Shown piece after piece: positions 1 to 19,475 of a stretch of 64,000 nt of DNA. The translations under genes and the position numbers were made by a program. Within the stretch, counting starts at the first letter, position 1. Every line of letters starts with the position of its first letter. Origin of the DNA: Sesamum alatum. Lineage: Eukaryota > Streptophyta > Magnoliopsida > Lamiales > Pedaliaceae. The notes under the pieces were generated by a model. It had not been told where the DNA came from. It made no database searches and was given only the letters and a program-made list of their open reading frames with translations. The DNA is taken from positions 24,643,188 to 24,707,187 of the forward strand of contig JACGWO010000012.1 of NCBI GenBank assembly GCA_034509735.1. The letters are read 5' to 3'.

Positions 1-3000
1 TCACGAATAACAAAAAGGCTGAGATTATCCTTTTTAGATGAGAGAAGAGCTTCTTTTAGAGATAATCTTTATGCCTCACAATAAGATATATCATATATCA
101 AAAAAGGGAAATGCTTTCATTAATGAAATACTTTCCGATAAGTTAAAACTTTTACAAAAATACCCTTCACACTGAAACTAAAGAAAACCAACATTCAGCA
201 AATCAAGATTCCAAGAAAGCAACCAAGACGGTGGGCTATTGACAAAAAAATCCATATCAGATCAAGCCATTGAAGGACATTTTCCCAGCCTATTATAAGC
301 TTTGACTGAGTGAAGCAATCCATTCTCCTCCATGGTATGAAACACCACTACCTCCTATGTGCTTATTAGAAGTCAAACCCTCAAAACCAAATTCTTCTCT
401 TCTTTCTGCATCCCATTACGAATGTTATTAATTCATAAGTTAATAACACTTACGCCCTGTATTAGATATCTAAATTACCGCCCCCACCTCCTCCTTTCGT
501 AGTTACAAAAACCTCCCCTCTACCACATTTACCCAGCTTCATGTACCATTGGCATTAAAAAGGAAAAAATGTAAAAAATCACTACTCCAAAAATATAAGT
601 AGCTAATAGGAAAAAAAGATAGTCGTTTGAGACTAAAACTAATCATTCAACGTTCTTTCCTGCCCCTACCAGATATCTGGTAGACAAAATTATTTTTGTG
701 CTTGTCAAAGAAAATTAATCAGAAGTACTTTTTATAGCATTGCAAGATTAAAATACAAAAAAGGATACTTTGAGAAAATCTAATTGTATGCAGGAAAATT
801 ACTTAAAAAATTCTGTTTTTCTACTCTATTCGGCTATTCTTCTCATTTTACTTATTTTTCCATTTTGTTTTTCTCAATTCTTTTCTCCTTTTCTGATCAT
901 TACTTTTCCTTTGACCATGTGGGATATTAACGTCAAAAAGTTAAGTGACAAAGTTAAAGCTGTTACTAAATTTCTGTTGCCCATTTTAGGAAACCCCAGT
1001 ATCTAACATAGAGAAGCAAGTGCACTTGAGAGAGAGAAATAGGGACAAGAAGAGGGCAGAGCAATAGAATGGAACAAAATATAGATACAGGCAGAGGAGA
1101 AAGGAATGGATAGGTGAGAGAGAGTATGATTGAGCAAAGTTTCAGGGAAGCTAGAAAAAGAAAACACTTGGTACGAGAAGGTTACCAATATTTTTTATGG
1201 TTGATTATAGTGTGGAGCTCTTTAGGCAAAGTTTCTCAGTGCTAAAGCATCTAATCTTCATGATTCCTCCAAAACTTAATCGCCAGTGCATAACAACTGT
1301 ATTTTCTGAAGCAACTATTCTAGTACGAATAAAAGTCAGAATTTCAGGCTTTAAGCGTTATGGTTAAACTAGATAAGTAATCCACTCAATAGGATTTTTA
1401 TCTCTACTAGCAGCAACTTAACAAGGACTTCACGATGAAGATATAGGATGTCTACTTTCAAAATTCAAAACAAAAAGAGAGCTTTGTAATAATCTCACTT
1501 TCAAGTTCATGATGAAAAGAAAGCTTCCATAATAGTAACAACACCATTGTACATTCAACTAACAAAGAAAATATGCTAATTACAACCATTAGAGAACTGA
1601 AAAAATATTAACTAGCAGATTTACCAGTCAACGCTTATGCATTCTCTTTTTCAAAATTCGAAAAAACATTTACATATTTATTTGATAATATTGTTTTTCA
1701 TTATTTTATGTGATCATATAAATGCACCATTGGTTAAAAAACAACAGAAATCCTAATCCTCAAAGAATACAATAATGTAAAGTAACAGAAAAAACACCTT
1801 GGAGAGAGAAAAAGAGGCAGAAGCTAATAAAGAGAGAGGAGAGAACACATGCATAAACTTGTAAAAAGTTGCTCTCAGACAGATGAACAGGCCTCTGAGG
1901 CACTTGAGAATAAAAGAGAGAGGAGAGAGCACTAGAGCAGTGGAACATCCACACCCCTAATAGGTTGTTTGCTTGACATCCCAAAAAGTTTGACAGACAA
2001 AGTTACTCCCAGACCTCCTAAATGCTAGATAGTATAGATTCAAGCACCAAGAAAAGCCCAACGTCGAATTTCAAAAGACAAGAGGTAATATACATCATCT
2101 GACTATTGGGGATCTTAGCTAAACTAGAGTAACTACACTTTCTTTCTTCAAGACCACTTTAAGGAACTTGCAGCAACAAATAACATAAAGATTCCATATG
2201 GTTAGACATGTCGGCAGAATCTTGAGGAATTATATTTACTGACTGTGGCCTTATGACGTGGAAAGATCGCTCCTGCTCTAATCCCATTTACCAACATGGT
2301 TATTCATGTGGGCACAAGAATATATTCCCCCAGTTATATGCTGTAGTTATTATGCTTATTTCTGCAGGTATTAATAGTCCACAATATATCAGAGACGAAT
2401 TCCATTTTACATATCTCTATAAATATTACCTCTCTTTGGGAAGGACCGGAAGTTGGTTAGTATAACTGCTACAGTGCTCATGTAAAAAAAAATTTACTTG
2501 AGCATAATATCATTAAGCATGATATTGGATCCTATCATGTATAATGCCATGAACCAAATGAGACCTATAACCATTAACAAAAAAAAGGAAGGTTTTTAGC
2601 CTTCAAAGGAGCTAACTGACTTGACTTAAAACCCACTAACACCAAACAGATGGCTTACAAGGGGGAAGGAACAGAGATAGAAGATCCACAAGCCATTTGC
2701 TCTAAGGAAAGCATCTTGTCAGCCAAGATAATACAAAGCAAGAAAGATAGATTTGGAATGGAAGATCCAAAGAGGAAATGAAGGAGAAGTAAGGTGATAA
2801 CTAATTTCAGGAAACAAAATTAGAAATATGATGCAAACAACAGGTTCTTTTACCTTTTGCACCACGCAATGGAAAGGTCCAATTGTCATGTGCATGTGTT
2901 AAAATTTAGAGATACAAGACCATTTTTAGGAGATTGTCATTCAAGAAGAGGAAAGGTATAGCTTCCAGAGACAAATGATCTAGAGGTTGATTCATGCCAT

Positions 3001-5023
3001 AGTATCAGAAAATGAAAGAAAAATAGGGAATAGAAACAAAAAAGGGCTTGGAAGTTAAGGACATGACAATAGAAGAAATGGGGTAGAATCAAAATCAGTG
3101 ACATCTGAACTTGTAAAAAGCTTTCCAGATATGGATCATAATAAGACAACATTTTTGAAGCGAGATCAATCAAAAAATATAAACTCGATAACTCAAAGAC
3201 CAGCTTCTCAACACCAAGAGTCAACTGATGAACCACAAAGATAAGACTTAATTATGCATAGAGGTACATGAAAAAAGGCTCCGTTGACAAATGAATGGGT
3301 AGCTTGATGCATTAAGTAAAGAAGAGGGTGTTCGACTACTCTAATAACTGCCAAATCCTCCTATCTACCAACCATTTTCTCTTGCCATGGAAAGACAAGG
3401 AAGCTGGTGAATGATGCCAGAGGCAGGCACAGAAGTGAAATGAATGAGAAAAGTATCCCTTATCACCATCTCTATGAAGAGTCAAATAGACACCCCAAAT
3501 TGAGTTTTAAATGCAATAGAAAACACTATGTTTGAATTAATTTTTGGCCAACTTTAAGTGAGCCAAAATTAATTTACATGTTTGGATGCCAAGATTCATT
3601 TAAAAATTAACCCAATTCATAACCTGGGCTATTTAGACAAGGCACAGCCACTCTCCCTCATTTCTACATACCCAGACATTTTTATGCACAAAAAAATGTA
3701 CATTGATTCGCATATATATAAAAATAATTGTATATATGGGTATGCATAGTTTTAAAATGAAGAAATATATTATATATTTATATATATGTAAACTAATAAA
3801 GAAAATTATATAATATTTTCTAATATTTACGTTAAGGTATACATATGTAAGATACATATTTATTTCCAATATATAAATATATAGGTATACCACACATTTA
3901 TAAAAACATTCCTCAAACATTTATGTCCATGATGTAAATGAATTAATCTATCACATACTAATATTTATTTATTACTACAAGCATCTATTAAAATAACTTT
4001 CTGTTATTTATGTTAATATACATATATATACACATGTCCGAGATACATATAAATAATTATGTAGACATTCCAACAGCCATCTTCAAATCTCAATAGACAT
4101 GATGTCACATTCACAGTAATTTTGCCTCCCATAATTTCACATACCAAACATAACAACACCTATATTTACAATTTCCAAACTAACCCAAAAATTCATAAAA
4201 CAAACACCTAAACCACATCAAGACCCCATCCCAAGACAAGAACAACATTAAAGCCCAGTCGACTAACAAAAACAATATCGTCGGTCACCTTCCTGACAAG
4301 GATAATCCGACGTCCATAGTTACAATGTGACATGACAACTTTTGATAGTCACTTATTCAAGAATGAGCAAAAGAGATGCATGACTGCATACTCCAAAGCA
4401 ATGAGGCAAAGGTCAAATAGACACAGATCGATGATCGATTATAGATCTGTGGAATGAAGTAAACGAACTTCCAAAGCAGATAGAAGTTGCAACAATGCCT
4501 AACTACCTAGGGTTATGAACATCAATTGTGGGATGGTGTTTGGTACAAGCCACTGAACAACATGAAGGTAATGCCTTTCCAAATGGTCCAGTGAAAATAT
4601 ATCAAAGAATTACAAAACTTAGGCAGGAAATCATCAAATCGTCGTTGCTAGAAACACACAACAAACGAACTATTGCAGTATGGATACCCAATATTCAAAT
4701 TGTCACCATCACTATAACATCTAGCAGCGAGTCCCTTTGCAACAAAACAGATATTGCAACACAAATTCATGGAAGAAGAAAACTCCGGTACATTAAAGCC
4801 AAAACAGTGAGATAAGAAGAGAGAAATAGCACAAGAGGGAACTTTATCTACTCTACTTGTTATCTTCATTCCTGTAACAGCAGCTTAACTCCAAACAAAG
4901 GGGAAAAAGAAGCATACACAAGTAAATCGAATCAATGCCCATAATAACAAGAAAAAAGACGATTAGAAGAACAAGATTGAGTGTACAAAAGCTGGCAGGA
5001 GTACGAAGGTGAAAAAGACATAC
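1..5023. other. No recognisable gene; possible long intron of the downstream phosphatase gene
   Basis: About 5 kb of AT-rich DNA with only short accidental reading frames. I looked on the minus strand for the rest of the phosphatase gene whose first exon ends at 5024 (the second conserved histidine block and the C-terminal part) and found nothing convincing. The stretch is therefore either a long first intron or DNA that has cut the gene. A very AT-rich block with TATATA-type runs lies at about 3690-4080. Confidence 0.5.
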
Positions 5024-5498
5024 TTGAAACCCGATCATATACATCGGCAGCAGATTCTCCTTCTGGAAAGCGATAAAAGAACCTGCCGAACCTCTCTCTG
5101 GTCTCCTTAATAACTTTCATCCGTTCGGCAACCTGAAAATTACCGAAATCCTGTTCTCTGATCCGACATTCTTCCCTAGCCCCAATAACTCTGTTCTTAG
5201 GGAACGCTCTTCCGATTTCACGCAGAGTGGTACGCGTCCTAAGGTAGGGCGAGACATAGAAGTAGACCTTCCAGTTGGAAGAAGCGCCGCCGGCGGACAC
5301 AACGTCGCAGATCCGGGAGCCCGCCCGCTTTGCCTGCTCGATTCCTTGCGCAGTTAGAGGTATCTTGTTGTCGGGGGTGGTGGTGTAAGCTGTTCCGTCT
5401 ATGTTGCCGGCACTCTCGCCGTGCCGGACAAGAATTATGCGCTTAGGAAGAACTCTCTCCCTCGGTCTGGGGCTCGGCTGATGAGAGTAGTCTACCAT
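5024..5498 (-). CDS. Phosphoglycerate mutase-like protein AT74 type, first coding exon (partial)
   Basis: A 475-nt exon encodes the first 158 residues of a histidine-phosphatase superfamily protein like the plant AT74/AT74H proteins. Visible: the catalytic block LVRHGES at residues 23-29 (R25-H26-G27, with H26 the expected phosphohistidine), the YFYVSPYLRTRTTLREIGR block, the REECRIREQDFGNFQ block, and RFGRFFYRFPEGESAADVYD near the end. The start ATG at 5498 precedes a short proline-rich lead. The exon ends in phase 1 at a good donor (TCAA then GTATGT, intron side at 5023). The second active-site histidine and the C-terminal half, which full-length relatives carry, do not appear in the remaining 5 kb on this strand. 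Relatives are small cytosolic proteins of unsettled substrate, so the phosphatase label rests on fold and motifs only. Confidence 0.85.
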
Positions 5499-5911
5499 TT
5501 TCGCCAGCTGTTTCTAAAACCATACAGTAGTGATGTGCGTTGGAGGATGATCCATGGCAATTTATTTGATTGTTCGTCGGCGGTGTTGGCTGACGCGTCT
5601 TGGCGTCTGCGTGGAAGATAATACGGAGCTGGCGCCAACCATTAACAATGGAAATGGGAACCAGAAATCAAACAACCGGTGAGCTTTGACCAATTGTTTT
5701 TCTCTTTTTCTAAAGGGGAGAATTACACCATACTCGACCTATAGGATAGTTTAGAAAATTGCACAAGTTACTATTCACGTTTATTTTCGTCTAACAAATA
5801 ATTTATATATTAATTAAATTTTAATAAATTTATTGATATTAATTAAGAAAATTGAAAGTTTATCCTGAATGATTTATTATTGATTAAATAAATTATAGTT
5901 TTTTTTTCCAA
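5499..5911. other. Upstream region of the phosphatase gene and start of the AT-rich spacer
   Basis: The first ~150 nt are comparatively GC-rich and should hold the 5' UTR and promoter of the minus-strand phosphatase gene. I could not place a convincing TATA box. From about 5700 the composition falls to the AT-rich level of the spacer. Confidence 0.3.
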
Positions 5912-5990
5912 AATTTGATATAATTATAAATACTCTTTCATTGTTTGAAAAATTATAATACCCCCTTGTGGTTTGTAACACTCTAATAAT
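5912..5990. repeat. Fragment related to the inverted-repeat element at 26.6-27.0 kb
   Basis: The segment containing GATATAATTATAAATACTC, then TTGTTTGAAAAATTATAATA and a short C-run, matches the terminal sequence of both arms of the element at 26577-27000 (ATAATTATAAATA, then a TTGTTTxAAAAATTA motif, then a C-run). Only one arm is clear here. It is probably a decayed copy of the same non-autonomous element. Confidence 0.4.
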
Positions 5991-7229
5991 AGCCCGTTTT
6001 CTTCTATTTTTTGGGTGAACTGATCAAAATATTCTTATAACTACTTTCGTCCAAGCGCACTTAAATTTTAATAGAATCTCGTGCATTAATGCTAGTACAA
6101 ATTGCACCCGAACTTTCACAAATTGTTGATATTAAGAAGGCTTTATGTGAAACTTCTAACCTAAATCCAGTTAAATTTGAATTAATATATTTGTTGCATA
6201 ATTGAATGACAACTACGTCATAAATTCATCACATAATTCATCACATCTATTTGCGTTGCTTGATTAATTTGATTTGACTACTTAAATCTTCAAGGTGTTG
6301 AAAAATGAATTAAATAACTCATATTTTTTTACCACAAATTCCTCTCTTTTTCCCCCTAATAGAAAATAACTGAATCAAGTTCCGCACATCAACATGTCTA
6401 CCCGCAATACACCCTTATTTTTAATATCTTAACTATTTTTATTAAATTAATTACAAAATTGTCACTATTTACAAAGTTGACATCTTATAAGTTTCGTTAT
6501 CCAAATACTTCTTAGATCTTTTAAATAAATATACCCAAACACACGGCTTAGTATTACCAAGTTGTTTGTTTATTCCTTTTTCAACTCTAATAGATTTACA
6601 TTAATAAATTATTATAGAGAAGGTATGGGTTAAATGCTTAGATAATAGTCTACTTTGAGAGTAATCTCTTGTATCTTTTATTTGCTTTCGTTCAAATTAT
6701 TTTCAACTTAAAATTGTAAATAAACTTAATCAACCTTTGGTATTTTAAATGGATAAAGTAATATAATAGACGGTTTATAGAAAAAGATTAAATGAGTTAT
6801 TATTGAAATTTGATTTTAGTTTTTCTTATTGAATTTAAGATTGTGTTTGGGTTTTATTTTAATTATTAGAAAGCATGACGTGCTATGCACGTGTACAAAT
6901 ATATTTTTTAGATGTAAATATATCATGTATGTTAAGTTCGTGATATTATTCATTTTTTTTTTCATTGAAACATTAGTATTGTACAATTATATTTTCAAAC
7001 AAATTGATAAGGAAACTATTCAATTCTATTATTTTTAATTCACTTTCTAAATTTAATTGGTACTATTGAATAAAAGATATTCTCCAAAAATTGAAATTTT
7101 GTATTTCGTATATTCACTAATAATTATTTCATTATTATGTATCAAACCAATTAATATGGAAATATAAAATAATAATATTTAAAAAATTAATATTAAAACA
7201 AAAAGAATTAGTCGAGCTTCTTATCCTGG

Positions 7230-7720
7230 ATACAAGAAATTATAATTTAATATAAATTGATCAATTTTATTTGTAGGTTTTATTATGCCTATTTTTTGTT
7301 GTTTTATTTTATTTTATTTTTTGTTACATTTTGTATGTGTGTTGTATGTTTTATTTTATAACTATATTTGAATGTTATTTATTTTTAATTTATTGATACT
7401 ATTACAAACTAATTATTTTATTGACTATTGTTGTAAAACTATAATCAAATTGGACCAATATTGTATTGTAAGATCCAATAATGTATGTTAATCATATTTC
7501 AGTATCAACTTTTTTATATTGTTAAAATATTGTTTACATGCTTTATTAGCTTCTAAAATTTGAAATATTATTGTATAATATTTTATTTTTCACCTTTATA
7601 AAAAAAACAATAGATGTAAAAGTAAAATATTCAGGATTATCTAATACTAAAAATTCAAAGTGCTAAGAAATTCATTTAATAGTTAAATTTTCATAAGCAT
7701 TTTCAATTTTATAGTATTCT
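7230..7720. repeat. Dispersed AT-rich repeat, copy 1
   Basis: This segment shares a long, gapped similarity with 8380-9000. Shared landmarks in the same order are TTTTAATTTATTGA, ATTACAAACTAATTATTT, TATTGTATTGTAAGATCC, TTACATGCTTTATTA and TGAAATATTATTGTATAA. No coding potential is visible. It is likely non-coding transposon sequence or an old segmental duplication. Confidence 0.55.
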
Positions 7721-8379
7721 ATTCATATATTAATCTTTATTGTCTTTAGTACTCATGCTTTTTAAACTTTTAAGTTATATTTATAAATTTATTATTGAAA
7801 AATATATTAATCTCATTGGCTTATTTATTTATCATCTTTTTTTTTTCGAATTTCAACATAATCAACTCAGTTTTTATTGTACCAAGTTTATTCTCAAACT
7901 TTAAAATAATTTTCTTAATATGAAAGTGTAATTGTACTAATCTGTTAGTATATAATTATTTTAAAATTTTATACTTTTAATTGTTATTGTATTAATATTT
8001 ACTCACCATTCTTATTTTCATAAGGGGGAATAGCATATTTCAGTCCATAACTTAGGTCCTTTTCATTTTAATTTGGTCTATTGATTTTGGGATTCTCACT
8101 TTCAGTCCTGTAAATATTAAAAAGTAGCAATTTTGGGACCTACAATTATGTTAGTTAATTTACTACTCAATAAGATAAGGTTTTAAATTAAATTATTTAT
8201 TAAATTCTATTTATACTATTCTTCAATGTCAATGTCTTGGGGGTGCATGGGAAGGGGACATGGTGGTTTTAGCCTATAAAGAATAAAATAAAATCAATTA
8301 GTTAGCTATTTTTTAAATTTTCAATAGCACTTCTAATTTAATAAGATTGATAATTTTTATTTGTAATTAAATTTTAATA

Positions 8380-9000
8380 CTTATTCGTTATTCCATTTTA
8401 GAAGAAGTTTCATTTTAATAAAATTGATCAATTTTTATTCGTAGATTTTATTGTGTCTCTTTGCTATTGTTTGATTTTGTTATATTATGTCTGTGTATGT
8501 AATATGTTTCTTTTACTATAATTTGAATGTCGTTGATTTTTAATTTATTGACACTAAATGATTACAAACTAATTATTTATTGATTATTATTATAAAAATA
8601 TAATTTAATTGGGCAATATTACCAATATTTTGTATTGTAAGATCCTAATGTTAATTATATTTCAGTAACAATTTTTAAATATTGTCGAAGTATTATTTAC
8701 ATGCTTTATTACATTCTAAATTTTGAAATATTATTGTATAAAATTTTATTTTTTGCCTTTATATTGCAGTTTTTTAATTATATATGTTTTCAGTTTAACT
8801 TCTTAATCTTATTTTCATATGCACCGATTGGTATAATCTATTTCTTATTCAATACTATATTATGTTCTAACTTAATTTTTTTATGTCACATTTGTTGTTG
8901 TAATATTTTTATTCTATTAATTAATATAAAAAAATAATATATGTAAAAGTAAAACATTCATGATTATCTAATACTAAAAAAATCAAGTACTGAGAGATTC
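8380..9000. repeat. Dispersed AT-rich repeat, copy 2
   Basis: This is the partner of the segment at 7230-7720, in direct orientation about 1.15 kb further along, with the landmark blocks in the same order. The DNA between the copies (about 8030-8330) contains unrelated sequence with CAGTCCATAACTTAGGTCC-like text and may be a later insertion. Confidence 0.55.
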
Positions 9001-9083
9001 ACTCAATAGTTGAATTTTCACGAGCAATTTCAATTTAATAATATCATATCCATATTCAATTTTAATTTATAATTAAATTTTGA

Positions 9084-9086
<3 letters not shown>

Positions 9087-9136
<50 letters not shown>
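9087..9136. repeat. (TTA)n microsatellite
   Basis: An uninterrupted run of about 16 TTA/ATT units, followed directly by a short TATATA stretch. Confidence 0.95.
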
Positions 9137-9141
<5 letters not shown>

Positions 9142-9955
9142 TTAAGTCTGGATTAGTATTTTATATATTATTCATGTGTAGTTTATTTAAAATTTTAATG
9201 TGTCATGGTAAATTAAAACTTTCTTAATATAATTAACATTTCTTCTAGCATAGTAATTGTGTTGGCGTATTAATTTTTTTTAGTTGAATATGTTATTCGT
9301 TCTTTAAGTAGTTTAGAGCAATTAAGACTCTTAAATATTTTTCTTATAGAATTTTATTTTTTCTATAACTAATTTTATAATATTATTTTTTGTGAATGTT
9401 ATTAAAATTTAATGCGTGACAAATCTGTGTAATTGGGCTCATTCAGGGTTCACGATTAGAAGTAGGTTATTAAAATTCTGTGTAATTGGATTCATTCATG
9501 ATTCATGATTTAGGTTTTTTTATTCTAAATTTATATGGAGGAGATTTAGAATATTTAGAATTCTAAATTGTTAAAAATTCTAGAAACTGTAATATAATAA
9601 TTAATAATATTTAAATGAGGGTATATTTGTCTTTTCGCAATGGAAACAAACAACTTGAGTATTCTAATAATATTTAAATGATGATATATTTGTCTTTTCA
9701 CAATGAGAACAAACAATTTGAGTATTCACACATTTATATAGAGTATAGATATAGAGTATAGATTTATATCCAATAAAATGAATTTTAAGCGAATCAGCCC
9801 AAATAATTTGATTATATTTTAATTAACTTCTCCTAATATAGTTTTATTTGATACGTTCTTTTAATTTCAAATCTCTAACAATAAATCCATTGAATTTGTT
9901 GAGATAATTCCACTTTACAATGGATTTCAAATCCTTACTCTCATACCAAACTACC

Positions 9956-10235
9956 AATGATCTCTTGGCCTAATAGTTAAGGTTGAGGTTCCATGACTTT
10001 AGAGGTCATGGGTTTGAACCTCACCAATACGTGGGAGGATAGTCTACTGTATAATAGGATTATTTATATACTGTAATAGTAAGAGATTGTTAAAATTTAA
10101 TTTGTGCGATATTATTGACCAATGCTTGATTATTGTAATTGTCTCTATTATATATTGACAGTCGACAGGACTAATTATAATCGATTTAGTTCAATTAATA
10201 ATATTTATCACTTTCACTTAAAAAAAAAAAAAAAA
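9956..10235 (+). mobile_element. tRNA-derived SINE with poly(A) tail and target-site duplications
   Basis: An RNA polymerase III A box (TGGCCTAATAGTTAAGG, 9966-9982) is followed at SINE-like spacing by a B box (GGTTTGAACCTC, 10011-10022). The element ends in an A-run at 10220-10235. It is flanked by imperfect direct repeats, CTCTCATACCAAACTACC at 9938-9955 and CTTTCATTCCAACCTACT at 10236-10253, placed as expected for target-site duplications. The tRNA-like head does not fold into a complete cloverleaf that I can see, so this is a SINE and not a tRNA gene. Length (~280 bp) and architecture fit plant SINEs; I cannot assign a named family. Confidence 0.8.
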
Positions 10236-10253
10236 CTTTCATTCCAACCTACT

Positions 10254-10749
10254 TCTGATAGAACATTGATAAATTTCAAATTCTTTTGATATATAGTCAT
10301 TTGAAATAATTTCCCTAAATATTTTAACGGATCCAAATCCCCCCATCCAAGTTGTATAGTTTTTAACTCAGATCCAAATCCTTCCATCCAAGTATAGTCT
10401 TTAACAAAGGTTTTGATTCTTTAGCGAAATGTCTAAGGGTGTATTTTGTTTGATGGATTTGGATTTTGAGGGATGGATTTTGAGAAACGATTTTAAATAA
10501 CTCCACTTGAAAAGAATTTGAATCAAATCCTTCAATCCAAAGGCAATCTAATTGGATTAAACACGTAAAAAAAACATCCTGAATTGTAGCAAAAAGCAGA
10601 GCAGGGTCAGAGAATTAACAAATCCCAATATCTGAAAGCCAAATGTCTGAACCAATACCAAAGAGCAATTGAATTGGTATTCAAGTTAAATGAGAAGAGC
10701 TATTGAACATATGGATAGGGAAGTGTTGAAACAAGTGAATAATATTTGC
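10254..10749. other. Spacer and 3' flank of the guanosine deaminase gene
   Basis: AT-rich sequence with a short repeated phrase (CAAATCC..CCATCCAAG at about 10333 and 10375). The part next to 10750 should be the 3' UTR of the minus-strand deaminase gene. No other gene is visible. Confidence 0.35.
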
Positions 10750-17115
<6,366 letters not shown>

Positions 17116-18840
17116 GGCTTAGAATAACTGGATTTCGGCAAAAGAATGGGTTATCGTACAAATGGATCTGATCCTGACGATGAGAGAAGATAAATCGAAA
17201 AAGCGTAGGATGTAGCGTCTGTAGCAACACAAAATTTGCCAGATGCTTCACGCTTTAATTTAATTAACAAAAGTGTCCTCCCACTATCAGTTTCAGCAAT
17301 ATTATTATTATTATATAGCGGCTGCTGCGTTGGCGTTCCATTCACGCACGACACGAACCCATCCCCAACCTCTGTGGCTCAAAATTGCAGATCAAATAAG
17401 TTAGAAGGAAAACTTGATTACGCCTTTGTAGACAGACACTTCCAAACACAATAAAATAACATATGGACTATGAGTACTGGATATGACCCTTTTTAATCAA
17501 AAGCTCATTGTCTTTGTGTTGGTCACGGAAATGAGGTGTAATCCCATACCCCAAACTTACCCTCCTTGCATGGGGAATTGGGATGGTAGTTGGGACGGGT
17601 AGATCGAGGTCATTTTGCTGACTCGACTTGAAACGATTCGATTCTTAAATAATTGAGTTTGGATTCGACGGTGAATTTTAATTTTTTAAATTAAATTGGA
17701 CTTGAGGTGAGTTTTGATTTTGTGTAGAATTTGTTAGGCATTCAAAATTCGAGTAAAATATTATAAATATTATTGATGAATTTTTAATATTGTAAAATAT
17801 ATTATACTGTAGTTTTGATAGTTACATCAATTAATTGAAAAACATAATAGTTGGATCTTATGAGTTAGATCCATCGAGTTTCGAGAAGAGGAAGTTTTGA
17901 GACGAGGTGGGGCGGGGGTGAGTTTCGAGTTTTGATTATTGTTGCACTCTGATACGGCTCGAGATCTCAATAACTTTTGATGAAAGTAAAACTAGCCAAC
18001 TTTTGCATCGAAATTCTGATCAAAACTCAACTTAAAGTACAGTGAATCAATGTCCACATATAGATATTGTACCATATGAGTTAATTCGCATATGACCAGA
18101 AATAAGTCTATGAATCATAATGAAAACCAAAGGATGGTAAATTCTTCTCCCTAATTTATTGGCTTCAATATTAAAGGAAAAACTAAATCAAAGCACAAAT
18201 TTTCTTTTAATTATCAAAAAAAGTTCATAATCATCCTATTAAACTCTGTTAAACAAGTTGATAACACATAATGACTTTCTTCTGATTATCACATACCAAA
18301 TCTATGATGACTTCATGTGCATAAGGATATTGATGTTGAAGATAGGTCCATCACCATTAAGGAAAGGAGTATCAAAATTAAGATAGACATACTAAGTTCT
18401 ATTTAAAAGGTTAATTTGGCAAATAATTCCCTCAAAAATTCTAAAATTAAACCGCTAGAATCGTTGAAACAGTGATCAATGGAGTTTTGTATCGAAACTG
18501 CTAAGGGTTTGCCAAAACCCAAGGCGTTTAGAGCAATGGTGGCTCTCTTGCACAACAATAAATCCCAATTTCTTTTCTTAGTAAGTCATAACAAAAATCT
18601 CTCTCATCTCTTTCACCTTTCCCAAAATTTCCAACTCTCGTCTTTTGAGTTTGTTCCGCTTATGTCTCATGTTGTGCGCTTTGGCATGGCCTTGTATGGA
18701 ACTGATGGAGATATTAATAATATTTATTTACTTTTTAGTGGGGTTCACCTTTTCTCGATCTCGAGGTGTCGGAGGAGGCGGATCCTGCTCGGGATGGAGC
18801 CCCCATGACCTTGGGGAAGATGGAAAAGTGTAGACTTTTC
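17116..18840. other. Promoter side of GSDA and spacer
   Basis: The DNA next to 17116 should hold the GSDA 5' UTR and promoter; no clear TATA box was placed. A short ATT run sits near 17302. An open stretch from 18479 encodes a 109-residue frame that I do not recognise and do not call a gene. The 17580-17960 part is G-rich and transposon-like in texture. Confidence 0.3.
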
Positions 18841-18859
18841 GCGGATAATTTGTCAATAT

Positions 18860-19190
18860 TTATATTCGGATGTTTTGACATGTAATTCGTCGTTATTTAG
18901 TACTTGAGATTATTTTCTTTCGACTTCTATATTTTGATGTAATTTGCCAACATTTAGTACTTTGGATGATTTTCTTTTGATTCCTATAGTCGGATGCTTT
19001 GACATGTAATTCGGTATATTTAGTACTTGGGATGATTTTCCTTTAACTTCTATAGTCGGATCTAATTCGGCAATATTTAGTACTTGGGATGACTTTTTTT
19101 CAATTCTTATGGTCGGATGTTGTAGCATGTAATTCGTCAAGTACTTATGCTTGGGATGACTTTTTTCCAACTCTTATAGTCGGATTGTGG
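18860..19190. repeat. Minisatellite-like array, about five units of 60-75 bp
   Basis: Units share ATTTAGTACTTGGGATGATT, a T-rich stretch, TTCTATAGTCGGAT and often TGACATGTAATTCG. Units are diverged and alternate between a longer and a shorter form. No coding role is evident. Confidence 0.75.
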
Positions 19191-19229
19191 CGTGTTCCTT
19201 TATTGTGTTTTCGTTATTTTTATCGAAGT

Positions 19230-19475
19230 TTCCTCAAGGGATGCTTTTGCTCGTATCCCGGAGTTGATCTCTTACCAACTTCAAGGGGGCAAAGTCTCCG
19301 TAGCCATATTCTTGACGAGGATCTCAAGTTTCATCTATTGGGATATTGACTCAAGGGATACTTGCTCATGTCCTGTAATTGATTTTTTACTAATTTCAAA
19401 GGATGGAAAAGTTTTTAGGGCAATATTTTTTACGAGGATCTCAATGAAGTTTCGTCGGTGGGGTCCCGGGACAAT
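19230..19475. repeat. Two-copy ~125-bp direct repeat
   Basis: ACTCAAGGGATAC/CAAGGGATGC, then a GTAATTGATTT/GGAGTTGATCT block, then ACTAATTTCAA/ACCAACTTCAA and finally a shared ACGAGGATCTCAA. The copies are well diverged. Together with the adjacent array and a GC-richer block at 19680-19880, this looks like the inside of a non-coding transposon. Confidence 0.5.

Noticed and set aside
2937..3236. 99-codon minus-strand frame in the 5-kb stretch before the phosphatase exon
   Set aside because: Tested as a possible continuation of the phosphatase gene; it is Phe/Leu/Ser-rich with no histidine-phosphatase motif.
18479..18808. 109-codon plus-strand open frame starting MEFCIETAKGLPKPKA
   Set aside because: No recognisable domain, low-complexity Ser/Leu/Phe-rich middle, and it runs into repeat DNA. 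Considered accidental or transposon-derived.
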